From: Commensalibacter melissae
GTDB lineage: Bacteria; Pseudomonadota; Alphaproteobacteria; Acetobacterales; Acetobacteraceae
DNA length: 64,000 bases
Direction: 5' to 3'
NCBI RefSeq assembly: GCF_009734185.1
Contig: NZ_CP046393.1
Coordinates: 1,819,501 to 1,883,500, forward strand
The notes under the pieces were generated by a model that ran no database searches, had not been told where the DNA came from, and saw nothing but the letters and a program-made list of their open reading frames with translations. The stretch's first letter is position 1, and each line of letters begins with the position of its first letter. The position numbers and the translations under genes were made by a program. Positions 17,818 through 28,264 of the stretch are shown piece by piece.

Positions 17818-18852
17818 TCAAAAATCAACATTTTCAATAAAAGACTTCATTAAATCTGGCGCTTCCATTTTTTTAATTTTTGAAACCTTTGATCCTGCCC
17901 AAAATGCGGCATACTGAGGCTGTCTAGTATATTCGTAAATTTTCTTGGCAAAATAATAAGTATAAGGATAAGGTGGTGTTAAAGGCCGATCTGGTGAATC
18001 AATTTTTAAATGCCAATCATTAACCAACCCCCTGGCAGGTCGACCAGAAATGGTCGCGGTAATTTGCGTAACTTTAGAATTAAATAATGATTGTCTATAG
18101 GTTTCACTCGCTTTTGACGAACTGCATTGGACGAATGCCGTTCCTAACTGAACACCATTTGCCCCCACTCTAAGACAATCATGAATATCTTGTGCATCCA
18201 TAATACCACCGGCAGCCACAACTGGTATTGATAAATTATTTTTAATCAGAAAAACCAGTTCTAGTGTTGATATCGCCGAATCAATATTTGGATTAAAAAC
18301 ACCCCGATGACCACCCGCTTCTATACCCTGCGCTATTATTATATCTATACCAGACCTTGCTATGTATGAAGCCTCTATCAAATTTGTCGCAGAAGCCATC
18401 GTAACAATATTGGCTTGTTTCAATCTGTGAATTTGACTTTTGCTTGGAATTCCAAAATGAAAACTAATAGCGGGAACTTTTTCTTGAATTATTAAATCCA
18501 GAAAATTGTCATTCTCTAAAAAACTGGAATAAAGACAAGAAAAAGCCTGACTAAAATTATTCATCAGATCTATCCTGCCAAATTTTGAACAACAATATTG
18601 AACCCACTGATTTTCAAGTGTAGCGTCTGATTTCTCTGGTTGATGACAGAAAAAATTGACCTGAAAAGGTAAGGAGGTCAGCTGTTTCAGCTGTTCAATT
18701 TGCTTTTTCGCCTCTTCATGATTGCAGGATCCCAGTCCCAATGATCCCAATCCACCAGAATTTGAAACCTCAGCTGCCAGTTTTGGTGTTGATACACCCG
18801 CCATTGGTGCAAGAAAAATAGGATATTGAATATTCAAAAATTTTCGTAACAT
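17818..18852 (-). CDS. Nitronate monooxygenase family flavoprotein
   Basis: FMN-dependent TIM barrel of the 2-nitropropane dioxygenase family, which oxidises alkyl nitronates. Signature parts are PIFLAPMAGVSTPKLAAEVS with GGLGSLG, the IIAQGIEAGGHRG loop, and the phosphate-binding VVAAGGIMDAQD and GANGVQLGTAFVQC. At 344 residues it is full length. It is divergent from the FAD/NAD(P)-binding gene and is one of two NMO-family genes flanking it. The substrate is uncertain. Confidence 0.85.
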   Translation of the reverse strand: MLRKFLNIQYPIFLAPMAGVSTPKLAAEVSNSGGLGSLGLGSCNHEEAKKQIEQLKQLTSLPFQVNFFCHQPEKSDATLENQWVQYCCSKFGRIDLMNNFSQAFSCLYSSFLENDNFLDLIIQEKVPAISFHFGIPSKSQIHRLKQANIVTMASATNLIEASYIARSGIDIIIAQGIEAGGHRGVFNPNIDSAISTLELVFLIKNNLSIPVVAAGGIMDAQDIHDCLRVGANGVQLGTAFVQCSSSKASETYRQSLFNSKVTQITATISGRPARGLVNDWHLKIDSPDRPLTPPYPYTYYFAKKIYEYTRQPQYAAFWAGSKVSKIKKMEAPDLMKSFIENVDF

Positions 18853-19035
18853 TTTTTATACACTTAAATACTAATAATATACTTCTTAATAAAACCAATT
18901 AAATTATAACTTTATTAGTTATTTTAATTTGTATTATATTTCGTTTCAATGTGTTATTTATTATAATAAAATAATTATATTAATAATGCATTAATTTTAT
19001 TTAAAAATATTAATATATTAATAGAAGAAAAAATT

Positions 19036-20826
19036 ATGAATAATGATTATAATAAGATTAAAATATCTATAATAGGATTGGGATCAAGAGGCCTCAACGT
19101 ACTTGAAAGAATTATATCCCATTGTATTTGGGATGAGAAACTAAAAGATAAGCAGATTATTTTACAACTATTTAACGAAAATAAAGATTATGGTGCCGGT
19201 TGTCATGATATCAATCAATCAGAAAATTTATTAGTTAACACTATTTGCAGTCAGATTACTGTTTTCCCTGATGATACGGTTAAAAACTACAAATATGCAA
19301 TCCGGGGACCAACCTTTTATGAATGGTTAAAAATCAAATATAAATCACAAAATAAAACAATCAACCCTTTAAACTATTATTCACGAAAGGATCTTGGCGA
19401 ATACCTATGCTGGGTCTTTAATTATTTATGTTCTATCAAGGTACAAAACCTTCAGATCATCAAAATACAAGAAAAAGTTATAAACATTTTCGGAAGTGAT
19501 AAAAAAAAATGGAATATCGTTACGAAAAATAATACTTACTCATCTGATATTATTTGTATAACCACCGGTCACGATACCCAAAATTGCGAATTTCCAAATA
19601 AGAAAAAAATATATGCTTATCCTTTGGAAAAATTAGACCATATCATTACGAATAAAGAAACCGTTGCAATACAGGGACTTGGCTTGACCACATTTGACGT
19701 TATTTCCAAATTGACTGAAGACAGAGGAGGGAAATTCATTAAGGAAAAAGACCACCTAATCTATCAACCCTCTGGAAAAGAACCTAAAATTATAGCTTTT
19801 TCCAGATCAGGATTACCCTTGAATGCACGGGGGATAACGCAAAAAGAATTAAGAGAACAATACAAGCCCCAAATTTTTACCAAAGAAAAAATAATTAAGT
19901 TAAAAAACAATAAAAAAAATGATTTTGAAAAAGATTATCTACCGTTATTGATTGAAGAAATGGAATGTGTTTACAGTTTTACCTACCTCAAAAATCAGGA
20001 CATAATCAAAGCATATAATTTCCTTAATGACTACCTAAGAAACAAATCACAAAGAAACGCGATTGTAAAAGCCTATATTCCTGATGAAAAAGAAAGATTC
20101 TCATGGGAAAAAATTAGCGATCCGCTTGCCCATACTTCCTTCAAAAGCCAGAGAGAATTTCATGAATGGCTTTTAAACTATTTACAGGAAGATATACATA
20201 ACGCTTTACAGGGCAATATAGACAATCCCACCAAGGCAAGCACTGATATTTTAAGGGATGTACGTGATTGGATCAGATTAACCGTTGACCATTGTGGCCT
20301 GTCGGAAAAAAGTGCTATCTGGTTCAATGAAGTATTTAAACCTATCATGATCCGAATTTGTGTTGGTCCACCTCTTGAGAGGATTCAACAAATGATCGCT
20401 TTAATCAAGGCCAACATATTGCGCATAGATTTGGGACCGAATGTTAAAGTAGAAGAAAAAAAGGAAAGCTTTTACCTAACAACACAATTTAACGAAGTCA
20501 TGCGTGCTGATTATTATATTGTTGCCATGGTCAATGCACCCATTGCAAAGGAAAGCAAAGACATTTTTTTTCAAAATATCCTGAAAAACAATATAGGCTG
20601 TCAATTCCATATTGGCAATTATGCTCTAGGAGAATTTAATGTCAATGCAAACTTCAATTTGATCAATCAAAACAATCAGATAATCAAGTCTATTTATGCT
20701 CTAGGTGTTCCCACTGAAGGCAGTAAATTTTATACTTATATTTTACCAAGACCTTTTGTTAATTCGACAGCTTTATTTGATGCAGAAGTCTGTACCAATA
20801 ATTTGTTATCGCAAATTGCCAGATAA
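19036..20826 (+). CDS. FAD/NAD(P)-binding protein (NAD_binding_9 family)
   Basis: Large protein (596 residues) with an N-terminal Rossmann motif GLGSRGLNVLERI (14-26) and the sequence NENKDYGAGCHDINQSENLLVN. Later motifs are IICITTGHDTQ (second nucleotide-binding edge) and VAIQGLGLTTFDVISKL. This fits the COG4529-like FAD-NAD(P)-binding group. A conserved C-terminal block includes IYALGVPTEGSKFYTYILPRPFVNS. It is Lys/Asn-rich and more AT-rich than neighbouring housekeeping genes, possibly acquired. Its reaction is unknown. A possible partnership with the flanking NMO-type flavoproteins is inferred only from position. Confidence 0.6.
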   Translation: MNNDYNKIKISIIGLGSRGLNVLERIISHCIWDEKLKDKQIILQLFNENKDYGAGCHDINQSENLLVNTICSQITVFPDDTVKNYKYAIRGPTFYEWLKIKYKSQNKTINPLNYYSRKDLGEYLCWVFNYLCSIKVQNLQIIKIQEKVINIFGSDKKKWNIVTKNNTYSSDIICITTGHDTQNCEFPNKKKIYAYPLEKLDHIITNKETVAIQGLGLTTFDVISKLTEDRGGKFIKEKDHLIYQPSGKEPKIIAFSRSGLPLNARGITQKELREQYKPQIFTKEKIIKLKNNKKNDFEKDYLPLLIEEMECVYSFTYLKNQDIIKAYNFLNDYLRNKSQRNAIVKAYIPDEKERFSWEKISDPLAHTSFKSQREFHEWLLNYLQEDIHNALQGNIDNPTKASTDILRDVRDWIRLTVDHCGLSEKSAIWFNEVFKPIMIRICVGPPLERIQQMIALIKANILRIDLGPNVKVEEKKESFYLTTQFNEVMRADYYIVAMVNAPIAKESKDIFFQNILKNNIGCQFHIGNYALGEFNVNANFNLINQNNQIIKSIYALGVPTEGSKFYTYILPRPFVNSTALFDAEVCTNNLLSQIAR

Positions 20827-20874
20827 TATTTTAACAAATATTCAATAGTTTTTTAAAAACTAGTTTAATCCAAA

Positions 20875-20909
20875 AAATTCTAAATTATTTGAACAGTAAT
20901 TTAGAATTT
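20875..20909 (-). terminator. Terminator between convergent genes
   Basis: Perfect 13-base arms (20875-20887 and 20897-20909) with a 9-base loop. For the minus-strand flavin oxidoreductase gene the stem is followed by a run of six U. It may also serve the plus-strand gene ending at 20826. Confidence 0.7.
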
Positions 20910-20936
20910 AACATTCAATACTGGATAAATTTATCA

Positions 20937-22355
20937 TTAATATCCGGTTATAATTCGATCAACCAACTGTTTAACTGTTGGAATAAACCCATTATCATAA
21001 AATGGGTCAGATCCAAATCGCCACCCTGTGGTTCCACTAAACATCAAATTATGATCAACCACCTCTTTTGCGTCAGGACCATTTGCATGAGCTATTGCCT
21101 GTAATGTTTTCTGGATACAAAAAGAGCGGGGATCGGGTCGATTTCCTGTCGTATAACTGGGACCAACCTGTGACCAATTTGAAAACTGGCACATTGACAG
21201 GCATCCCATGCAGTTATTCTGATCCTGTTGTATCTCTCCTGCTTTTTCAGGAGTTACAAAAATGAATGTATGATCTGGAGTCCGGAGAGGCTGAGTAAAT
21301 CCCTCGCTTTCCCATTTCTTAATATTTTCAAAACTCGTCTGGGTAACATAAATCAAACGTTTTCTAGCCCCATATTCATATGGAACATTCATCATTTCTG
21401 TTGCTTCCCTTGAAAAAGGAACTTGCCTTTGAGACCGTTCCCTCAATTCATTAAGAAAACTATTTTGAACTGCCGATGAATAAAAACCTGTAGGAGAGAA
21501 ATGATTAAGATATACATCACCCTTTTTCAATGTCCGCAAACGATCTTTCCAAGCTTGAGGGATTTGGCTTTCCCTCGTTAACAAAGGTCTTGTACCGAAC
21601 TGAAATGCAATCATACCCAAATCTGGATTATCAATCCAATCTTCCCATTCAGAAAGCCACCAGACATTACCTGCCATAATGATTGGAACATGATCCAGTC
21701 CATATTGGCGCATGACTCTTCTCAACTCTACAACGCGTGGAAAAGGATCCTGCGGTTCTAATGGATTTTCACTATTTGATAACCCATTATGCCCCCCAGC
21801 CCTCCATGGATCTTCATAAACCACCCCACCAAGCCATTCTGGCGTTTTTCTGTAAGATCGACGCCATAACGCATTGAAAGCACGTCCAGAGGAAACAATG
21901 GGATAGTAATATAATGCATGTTTTGCAGCAATTTCTGATAAACGATAGGGCATTCCCGCTCCACAGGTAACACCATCAATCAAACCTTTCGATTGTTCCA
22001 AAACCTGAGATGCAATCAGTTCACTTGCTGCCATTTCCCACATAATATTGACATGAAGAGGCACTTTTGGCCCCGCAATATCACGGGCAACCCTTATTTG
22101 GGTTATTCCGCCCTTAATTGCATATTGAATGAGTTCTTCATGTCGTTCACGCCGTGTTTTTGCATGATAGATCTGGGGAATAACATTGCCATTTTCATCA
22201 TAACTATCAGCATTTACAATGGAAATGGTTCCAATTCCACCCGCAGCAGACCAATGACCAGCAGATACTCCTGTAGAAACAGAAACCCCTTTACCCCCTT
22301 CAATCAAAGGGAGGACTTCTTTATTTCCCATACGAATTGAATTAACTGCTTTCAT
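20937..22355 (-). CDS. NAD(P)H-dependent flavin oxidoreductase (NMO-like, long form)
   Basis: Protein of 472 residues related to nitronate monooxygenase but longer. It has GGKGVSVSTGVSAGHWSAAG near the start, LIDGVTCGAGMP, VPIIMAGNVWWLSEWEDW and FGTRPLLTRES barrel motifs. The C-terminal extension carries the cysteines CMGCLSMCQFSNW, which may bind metal. This long form is common in Alphaproteobacteria, with an undefined substrate. It lies upstream of pnp on the same strand but 130 bases away, so it is probably separate. Confidence 0.8.
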   Translation of the reverse strand: MKAVNSIRMGNKEVLPLIEGGKGVSVSTGVSAGHWSAAGGIGTISIVNADSYDENGNVIPQIYHAKTRRERHEELIQYAIKGGITQIRVARDIAGPKVPLHVNIMWEMAASELIASQVLEQSKGLIDGVTCGAGMPYRLSEIAAKHALYYYPIVSSGRAFNALWRRSYRKTPEWLGGVVYEDPWRAGGHNGLSNSENPLEPQDPFPRVVELRRVMRQYGLDHVPIIMAGNVWWLSEWEDWIDNPDLGMIAFQFGTRPLLTRESQIPQAWKDRLRTLKKGDVYLNHFSPTGFYSSAVQNSFLNELRERSQRQVPFSREATEMMNVPYEYGARKRLIYVTQTSFENIKKWESEGFTQPLRTPDHTFIFVTPEKAGEIQQDQNNCMGCLSMCQFSNWSQVGPSYTTGNRPDPRSFCIQKTLQAIAHANGPDAKEVVDHNLMFSGTTGWRFGSDPFYDNGFIPTVKQLVDRIITGY

Positions 22356-22487
22356 TATTACTCCTGCTCTATATGCAGTGGACTAAACAATCTAAACCAA
22401 AAAAAACTTTGAATAGCCCACTTATATTTATTCCAATAAAAAAATCAAGAATCATCTTTTTATTGAAAAAATGATACACATAAAAAC

Positions 22488-24656
22488 CTATGAGCGTTTG
22501 GACTGGTTATCATTGCGATTACGAGATGACGAGCTGTTTTTGACTCCAACGACCTCACTGATGTCAACACCTGTTTCCTGATCTACCTCACGCATGGAAA
22601 GCTTGATTTTTCCTCGATCATCAAAACCTACAACCTTTACCTTGACAGTATCCCCCATTTTGACAACGTCACTTGTACGACCGACACGCCCGGCTGATAA
22701 TTCAGAAATATGAACCAGCCCGTCACGAGCCCCCATAAAATTGACAAATGCTCCGAAATCGGCAACCTTTACAACTTTTCCTGTATAAATGCGGCCAACT
22801 TCTGGTTCAGCAATGATTGCAGTGATACGCTCCTTGGCTTTTTCCGCCTGTTCATTCGATGTAACAGCAATTTGTATTGTACCATCATCATCAATATCAA
22901 TTTTACAACCTGCATATTCAACAATTTCACGAATTGTTTTACCGCCAGATCCAATAATATCCCTGATCTTTTCCTTGGGCACATTCATAATGATTACATG
23001 TGGTGCATTCTCTGCAATGTCATTACGGCTTTCTGTCAAGGCTTTTGCCATTTCACCCAAAATATGAATTCTTCCTTCACGAGCCTGTTCCAAGGCCTGT
23101 TCCATAATTGCTGGTGTAATGGATGTAATTTTAATATCCATTTGTAAAGCGGTGACACCAACTTCAGTACCAGCAACTTTAAAATCCATATCTCCCAGAT
23201 GATCTTCGTCACCAAGGATATCACTCAATACAGCAACACCCTTTTTCTCCTTGATCAATCCCATGGCAATTCCCGCTACAGGACGTTCCAGTGGCACACC
23301 TGCATCCATCAGGGATAAAGAGGTTCCACAAACCGTAGCCATAGAGGACGAACCGTTACTTTCCGTAATTTCAGAAACTACACGCATGGTATATGGAAAT
23401 TTTTCCTTGCTTGGCAACAGAGGATGAATAGCTCTCCATGCCAGTTTTCCATGACCAATTTCACGACGCCCAGGTGAACCCAACCGTCCACATTCCCCCA
23501 CAGAATAAGGAGGAAAATTATAATGCAACATGAAATTAGAACGATATTCCCCTTCTAACGCATCCACAACCTGTTCATCTTGAGTTGTACCTAAAGTTGT
23601 CACAACCAGAGCTTGCGTTTCACCCCGGGTAAAAAGAGCAGATCCGTGTGTTCTAGGTAAAACACCAACCTCACTAATAATGGGTCGAATCGTGGTTAAA
23701 TCACGTCCGTCAATCCGCAATCCTGTCTTTAACACTGAATTACGAACAATATCGGCTTCCAATTTATCAATCAAGGAACCCGCCTTGGCTGTATCAAATT
23801 CTTCCTCAACAAGCTTATCAATAATTTTGGTACGTGCCGCATCCAGTAAAGTGTAACGTTTTTGCTTTTCCTTTTCCTTATAGGCTTCCGCCAAAGGTTT
23901 GCGTCCAATCTTGTCAATACGAGTTTTTAATTTCTTCTCTTCTGCAGTAGGTTCAGACAATTCCCAAGGTTGACGGGCAGCATGCTCGGCCAAAGCGATA
24001 ATTGCATCAATAACAGGCTGACAGGCCTCGTGACCAAAATTAACAGCCCCCAACATTACTTCTTCACTTAATTCCTGGGCTTCGGATTCAACCATCAGAA
24101 CCCCTTCGGAAGTACCCGCCACAACCAAATCCAATTTGGTTTGATCCATTTCCGCCAAAACCGGATTTAGAACATATTCATTATCAATATATCCAACCCG
24201 GCAACCCGCAATAGGTCCAAAGAAAGGAATACCGGACAGGGTCAGCGCTGCAGAACAGCCAATCATGGCAACAATGGCAGGATCATTTTCCATATCATGA
24301 CTTAAAACAGTCGCTATAACCTGCACTTCATTACAAAAATTATCAGGAAATAATGGACGAATAGGCCGATCAATAAGTCGAGAGATCAATGTCTCGATTT
24401 CAGAAGCACGCCCCTCACGTTTGAAAAAACCGCCAGGAATTTTTCCAACTGCAAAAGCCTTTTCCTGATAATGCACAGTTAATGGAAAGAAATCCTGATC
24501 TGGATTGGCTTTCTTATTTCCAACAGCTGTACATAATACTGTAGTCCCGCCATAAGTGGCCATCACTGCACCATCTGCCTGACGCGCTATTTTACCTGTT
24601 TCCAGAATAAGAGGACGTCCCCCCCATTCAATTTCCTTACGATAATATTTAAACAT
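22488..24656 (-). CDS. pnp: Polyribonucleotide nucleotidyltransferase (PNPase)
   Basis: 3'-5' phosphorolytic exoribonuclease of the degradosome. Two RNase PH domains (about 10-145 and 310-540) are joined by a helical linker, followed by a KH domain with the [10 protein letters not shown] loop (about 555-615) and an S1 domain (about 620-690). The [27 protein letters not shown]-type region and the [10 protein letters not shown] motif are present (cited by key residues). At 722 residues it is full length, with a basic, Ser/Asn-rich tail. It is preceded by rpsO and a leader hairpin that probably mediates autoregulation. Confidence 0.98.
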   Translation of the reverse strand: MFKYYRKEIEWGGRPLILETGKIARQADGAVMATYGGTTVLCTAVGNKKANPDQDFFPLTVHYQEKAFAVGKIPGGFFKREGRASEIETLISRLIDRPIRPLFPDNFCNEVQVIATVLSHDMENDPAIVAMIGCSAALTLSGIPFFGPIAGCRVGYIDNEYVLNPVLAEMDQTKLDLVVAGTSEGVLMVESEAQELSEEVMLGAVNFGHEACQPVIDAIIALAEHAARQPWELSEPTAEEKKLKTRIDKIGRKPLAEAYKEKEKQKRYTLLDAARTKIIDKLVEEEFDTAKAGSLIDKLEADIVRNSVLKTGLRIDGRDLTTIRPIISEVGVLPRTHGSALFTRGETQALVVTTLGTTQDEQVVDALEGEYRSNFMLHYNFPPYSVGECGRLGSPGRREIGHGKLAWRAIHPLLPSKEKFPYTMRVVSEITESNGSSSMATVCGTSLSLMDAGVPLERPVAGIAMGLIKEKKGVAVLSDILGDEDHLGDMDFKVAGTEVGVTALQMDIKITSITPAIMEQALEQAREGRIHILGEMAKALTESRNDIAENAPHVIIMNVPKEKIRDIIGSGGKTIREIVEYAGCKIDIDDDGTIQIAVTSNEQAEKAKERITAIIAEPEVGRIYTGKVVKVADFGAFVNFMGARDGLVHISELSAGRVGRTSDVVKMGDTVKVKVVGFDDRGKIKLSMREVDQETGVDISEVVGVKNSSSSRNRNDNQSKRS

Positions 24657-24722
24657 TTTTTATCCTATGAAGTTATACGCAAGAAAATTTTTTAACCATC
24701 ATTACATTCAATGCTGTAAATA

Positions 24723-24790
24723 ACAGCGTTTCGGACGGCATGGAGCATTTATATTTTGTTATTTTCACACCATGTGGCCTGAAACGCTGT
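24723..24790 (-). promoter_or_regulatory. pnp leader stem-loop, likely RNase III/PNPase autoregulatory site
   Basis: Outer arms 24723-24732 and 24781-24790 pair perfectly (10 bases). After an internal bulge, CATGG at 24739-24743 pairs with CCATG at 24770-24774. The structure lies in the untranslated leader between rpsO and pnp. In E. coli the pnp leader hairpin is cut by RNase III and then controlled by PNPase. The same position and length here suggest the same mechanism, which is an inference. Confidence 0.55.
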
Positions 24791-24853
24791 AAAGACTGGA
24801 TTTCAAAAAACTTTCCTGTTTTGATTATAATATACTCAATATTCTTAATTTAT

Positions 24854-24894
24854 AAAATAAAGACTGGTTTAATAGATAAACCAGTCTTTATTTT
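24854..24894 (-). terminator. Terminator immediately after rpsO
   Basis: Perfect 18-base arms (24854-24871 and 24877-24894) with a 5-base loop, starting directly after the rpsO stop codon on the minus strand. The 3' arm ends in a U-rich run. It probably terminates much of the truB-rpsO transcript, with partial read-through to pnp. Confidence 0.85.
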
Positions 24895-25164
24895 TTAACG
24901 ACGCAAACCTAAACGCTTGATCAGGTTTTCATAACGGCTTTTATTAACCCGACTGATGTAAGCCAGCAAACGACGACGTTGACCAACCAATTTCAATAAC
25001 CCACGCCGGGAATGAAAATCCTTGGCGTGTTCTTTCATATGTTCAGTTAAATTATTAATTCTTTCTGTTAACAAAGCAATCTGAACCTCAGGAGACCCTG
25101 TATCATTTTCTTTGGTTTGGTATTCTTTAATTAGCTGGGTACGACGATCCGGTGTAATCGACAT
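24895..25164 (-). CDS. rpsO: 30S ribosomal protein S15
   Basis: Protein of 89 residues that binds 16S rRNA at the central three-way junction. The start is the ATG at 25164 ([15 protein letters not shown]), preceded by AAAGGA; the longer frame to 25182 adds a non-conserved tail. The [22 protein letters not shown] and [20 protein letters not shown] blocks are typical. It starts 19 bases after truB, so the two are co-transcribed. Confidence 0.98.
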   Translation of the reverse strand: MSITPDRRTQLIKEYQTKENDTGSPEVQIALLTERINNLTEHMKEHAKDFHSRRGLLKLVGQRRRLLAYISRVNKSRYENLIKRLGLRR

Positions 25165-25183
25165 CGTATATCCTTTCATCAAT

Positions 25184-26113
25184 TTAAATATTAAAAATAC
25201 GAACAGGACGCAGCCATTTATTGTTTAAATGGCACAATCCTATAAAATGCTCCTTTTTCATTGCACGAACAATGCCATCATATGAATTCACATCCAGTGC
25301 AAAACGATTCCGTATCTCGGTCAGATCAATAGATTTGCCAAAATTCAGGGATTCAGCCTCCTCTTCAGTCATAGCTAGAGCCGGGATGTCGTCCAGCGCA
25401 GTTTGAACGGGAAGAAGCATATCTAAAGAAACAATTCCTTTTTTGCCATTTTCAACGAGTTTGTCCAGTAAAAAAGCATTTGCAATATCAAATGGACCCA
25501 CGCGAAGGCGGCGTAATTCAGAAACATAACCAACTGTATTACAGGCAACCGCCAAATCCCTGGCTAAAGAACGCATATAAACGCCTTTACCAGAAACAAC
25601 TTCAAACTTTGCACGATCTTTATCAATCCGTTCTATCATTCGAAAAGAATCAATACGTGCCAACCGTTCTTTTAGTTGAGGTTTTTCCCCTTGACGTGCT
25701 AAGTCATAAGAACGTCTACCTTGCACCTTTACCGCTGAGTAAATAGGAGGTACCTGATATATTTCTCCTTGAAAGGACTGTAAAGCCTTATTGATTTGTT
25801 CATCACCCGGTCTGAACTCTGAATGGTCAAGAACCTCACCTTCAGCATCATCCGTTGTACGAGATTCTCCAAAAGTAAGTTCAAAATGATAAACTTTTGT
25901 CTTATCCATAATGTAAGGGATTGTTTTGGTTGCCTGGCCAAAAGCGATGGGTAACAACCCTGTCGCCAATGGATCCAAGGTACCACTATGCCCTACCTTA
26001 CAGGCATTAAAAGCATATTTCACCCTATTTACAACGTAAGCAGATGTCACATTTAATGGTTTATCAACAAGAAGCCATCCATCCAACTTCTGTTTACGTT
26101 TTGTATGCATCAA
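25184..26113 (-). CDS. truB: tRNA pseudouridine(55) synthase
   Basis: Makes pseudouridine 55 in the T-loop of tRNAs. It has [18 protein letters not shown] at the start and the catalytic motif [15 protein letters not shown] with its aspartate. [19 protein letters not shown] and the later [16 protein letters not shown] follow, then a short PUA-like C-terminal region. At 309 residues it is full length. It heads the truB-rpsO-pnp half of the split cluster. Upstream, 216 bases separate it from the divergent mlaE gene. Confidence 0.96.
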   Translation of the reverse strand: MMHTKRKQKLDGWLLVDKPLNVTSAYVVNRVKYAFNACKVGHSGTLDPLATGLLPIAFGQATKTIPYIMDKTKVYHFELTFGESRTTDDAEGEVLDHSEFRPGDEQINKALQSFQGEIYQVPPIYSAVKVQGRRSYDLARQGEKPQLKERLARIDSFRMIERIDKDRAKFEVVSGKGVYMRSLARDLAVACNTVGYVSELRRLRVGPFDIANAFLLDKLVENGKKGIVSLDMLLPVQTALDDIPALAMTEEEAESLNFGKSIDLTEIRNRFALDVNSYDGIVRAMKKEHFIGLCHLNNKWLRPVRIFNI

Positions 26114-26329
26114 TCAATCAAAAATCCTAATTCTCTGAAAAGTAACTTTTATATTACCAATACTTCTCTTTTTTACATAGTTACTTTTTACAAAAAAAAC
26201 CATATTATATAAAAAATTAAAATGATAATAAATTCACCTACATTTCATATAAGTATATAATGTTTTATATATTTACCTTTTTAGTATAATTTTATGAAAT
26301 AAAATTATTCAACATTATTCAGACAAAGC

Positions 26330-27469
26330 ATGAGCGATATAAATTCAGATCAGCAGCCTCAGTGGAAACTAGAGCAGCAAGAAAATCATTATGTTATTTC
26401 CTTAAGTGGGCAATGGTTAGCAAAAAACAATAACATTCCCCGATTTTCTCCAAAAAATCTAGAAAGGATCCCTGCTCATCAAACGCTTTATTTTGATGCT
26501 AGAAATCTTAAAAACTGGGATAGTGGATTGATTGTCTTTCTTTGGGATATCAAATGTCAGGCCACCAAACATTCCATAAAATTCTCTGACAAGGATCTGC
26601 CTGCTTCCGCACAAGAACTTCTTTCCCTCTTGCATGAAAGCAAAGATGAGGCACCTGTTAAACATTCATCTCCCTTTCGTCCCTTATATATGATTGGTGA
26701 ATGGACTATCAACGGACTGACCAATCTTGGCATAACTGTCCAGATGCTTAAGGAAGTTATTATTGGTATTTTAAAATCCCTCACCGGCCGTTCTTACATG
26801 CGAATTGTGGATTTGATTTCTGATGTCCAGAACGCTGGTCCGTCTGCCCTCTTAATCATCAGTGTTGTTAATTTTCTAGTCGGGGCAATTCTTGGTTTTG
26901 TCGGTGCAGTACAATTACGCAGGTTTGCAGCTGACGCTTATGTGGCAAATTTGGTCAGCATTGCAACTGTTCGGGAAATGGCTGCCGTCATGAGTGCTAT
27001 TGTTATTTCAGGCCGAACAGGTGGGGCCTATGCAGCCCGTATTTCAACAATGCAGGGCAATGAGGAAATCGATGCGTTAAAAGTCATGGGTGTTTCCATT
27101 ATGGAATATCTTATTCTTCCATCAATGCTCTCACTTGTAATCACCATGCCGATTTTATATCTTTATGGCTGTTTTATGGGAATTCTTGGCGGATTGATTG
27201 TTTCCATTTTCATGTTAAAAGTTTCAATCATAGGATTTTTACAACAAAGTTTCGGAGCGGTTGCTTTCAACCAATTTGTGTTTGGTGGTCTCAAAACCAT
27301 TTCATTTGCAATATTTATAGGGGTAAGCAGCTGTTACATCGGGTTAAAATCAGGACGAAGTGCGGTTGATGTCGGCTTGGCTGCAACCAAAGCTGTGGTT
27401 ACTGGCATTGTAGGGGTGATCGCTATTGATGCCATATTTGCCGTTATTGCTGATATGATTGGAATATAA
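26330..27469 (+). CDS. mlaE: MlaE-type ABC permease with N-terminal STAS-like domain
   Basis: Inner-membrane permease for phospholipid transport across the envelope. The first 110 residues look like a STAS fold (LEQQENHYVISLSGQW, TLYFDARNLKNWDSGL), a form found in many alphaproteobacterial MlaE proteins. The permease region (about 130-379) has five to six helices and the conserved VREMAAVMSAIVISGRTGGAYAAR and EIDALKVMG motifs. It is the first of four plus-strand genes, with mlaF starting 3 bases after its stop. Confidence 0.92.
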   Translation: MSDINSDQQPQWKLEQQENHYVISLSGQWLAKNNNIPRFSPKNLERIPAHQTLYFDARNLKNWDSGLIVFLWDIKCQATKHSIKFSDKDLPASAQELLSLLHESKDEAPVKHSSPFRPLYMIGEWTINGLTNLGITVQMLKEVIIGILKSLTGRSYMRIVDLISDVQNAGPSALLIISVVNFLVGAILGFVGAVQLRRFAADAYVANLVSIATVREMAAVMSAIVISGRTGGAYAARISTMQGNEEIDALKVMGVSIMEYLILPSMLSLVITMPILYLYGCFMGILGGLIVSIFMLKVSIIGFLQQSFGAVAFNQFVFGGLKTISFAIFIGVSSCYIGLKSGRSAVDVGLAATKAVVTGIVGVIAIDAIFAVIADMIGI

Positions 27470-27472
27470 ATA

Positions 27473-28264
27473 ATGAGTAACCAATCCAGCAATATACTTC
27501 TATCCGTTAAAAATCTCACCATTGGTTACGGTACAAAGGTTATCCAGAAAAACATTAATTTTGACGTTAAGCAAGGCAGTATTTTTGCCCTAATGGGTGG
27601 TAGTGGATGTGGAAAAAGTACACTTCTTAAATCCATGATAGGGCTTTTAGAACCAATAGCGGGTGATTATCTTGTCAAGAATGAAAATTACTGGAAAGTT
27701 TCGAGAAAACATCGCATAAAAATCGCGCATAATTTTGGTATTTTGTTTCAAAATGCTGCTCTATGGAGCTCTATGACAGTAGGTGAAAATGTTGCGCTTC
27801 CATTGCAACTTTTTACCAACCTTTCTCCAGAAATGATTCACCGATTGGTAGAATTAAAACTGGGGCTGGTTGGAATGGAATATGCCATTAACCTGTATCC
27901 CTCTGAATTAAGCGGAGGAATGAGAAAACGGTGTGGCTTGGCTAGAGCTCTTGCCCTTGATCCAGAAATCCTATTTTTTGATGAACCCTCAGCCGGACTT
28001 GATCCCATCACTTCTAAGAGACTTGATGATTTAATTCTCACCTTACGAAATGGATTGGGAACCACAATCATCATAGTCAGTCACGAATTATCAAGTTTAT
28101 TTACAATTGCAGATGATGGTATATTCCTTGACGCGGAATCAAAGACACCTCTTGCCCATGGTTCACCACAAGAAATGCACGATCATCCATCCTGTCAATT
28201 GGTTTACGATTTTATGCATAGACAACGTTATGAAAATGCAGAAGAGAAAGAAAAACAAAGATGA
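27473..28264 (+). CDS. mlaF: MlaF-type ABC ATPase
   Basis: ATPase that powers the MlaE permease. Walker A GGSGCGKST is at 42-50, the Q-loop is in NFGILFQNAALWSSM, the signature is LSGGMRKRCGLARAL (about 146-160), Walker B is ILFFDEPSAGLDP, and the H-loop is VSHEL. At 263 residues it is typical. Its stop overlaps the mlaD start by 4 bases, which indicates translational coupling. Confidence 0.95.
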   Translation: MSNQSSNILLSVKNLTIGYGTKVIQKNINFDVKQGSIFALMGGSGCGKSTLLKSMIGLLEPIAGDYLVKNENYWKVSRKHRIKIAHNFGILFQNAALWSSMTVGENVALPLQLFTNLSPEMIHRLVELKLGLVGMEYAINLYPSELSGGMRKRCGLARALALDPEILFFDEPSAGLDPITSKRLDDLILTLRNGLGTTIIIVSHELSSLFTIADDGIFLDAESKTPLAHGSPQEMHDHPSCQLVYDFMHRQRYENAEEKEKQR

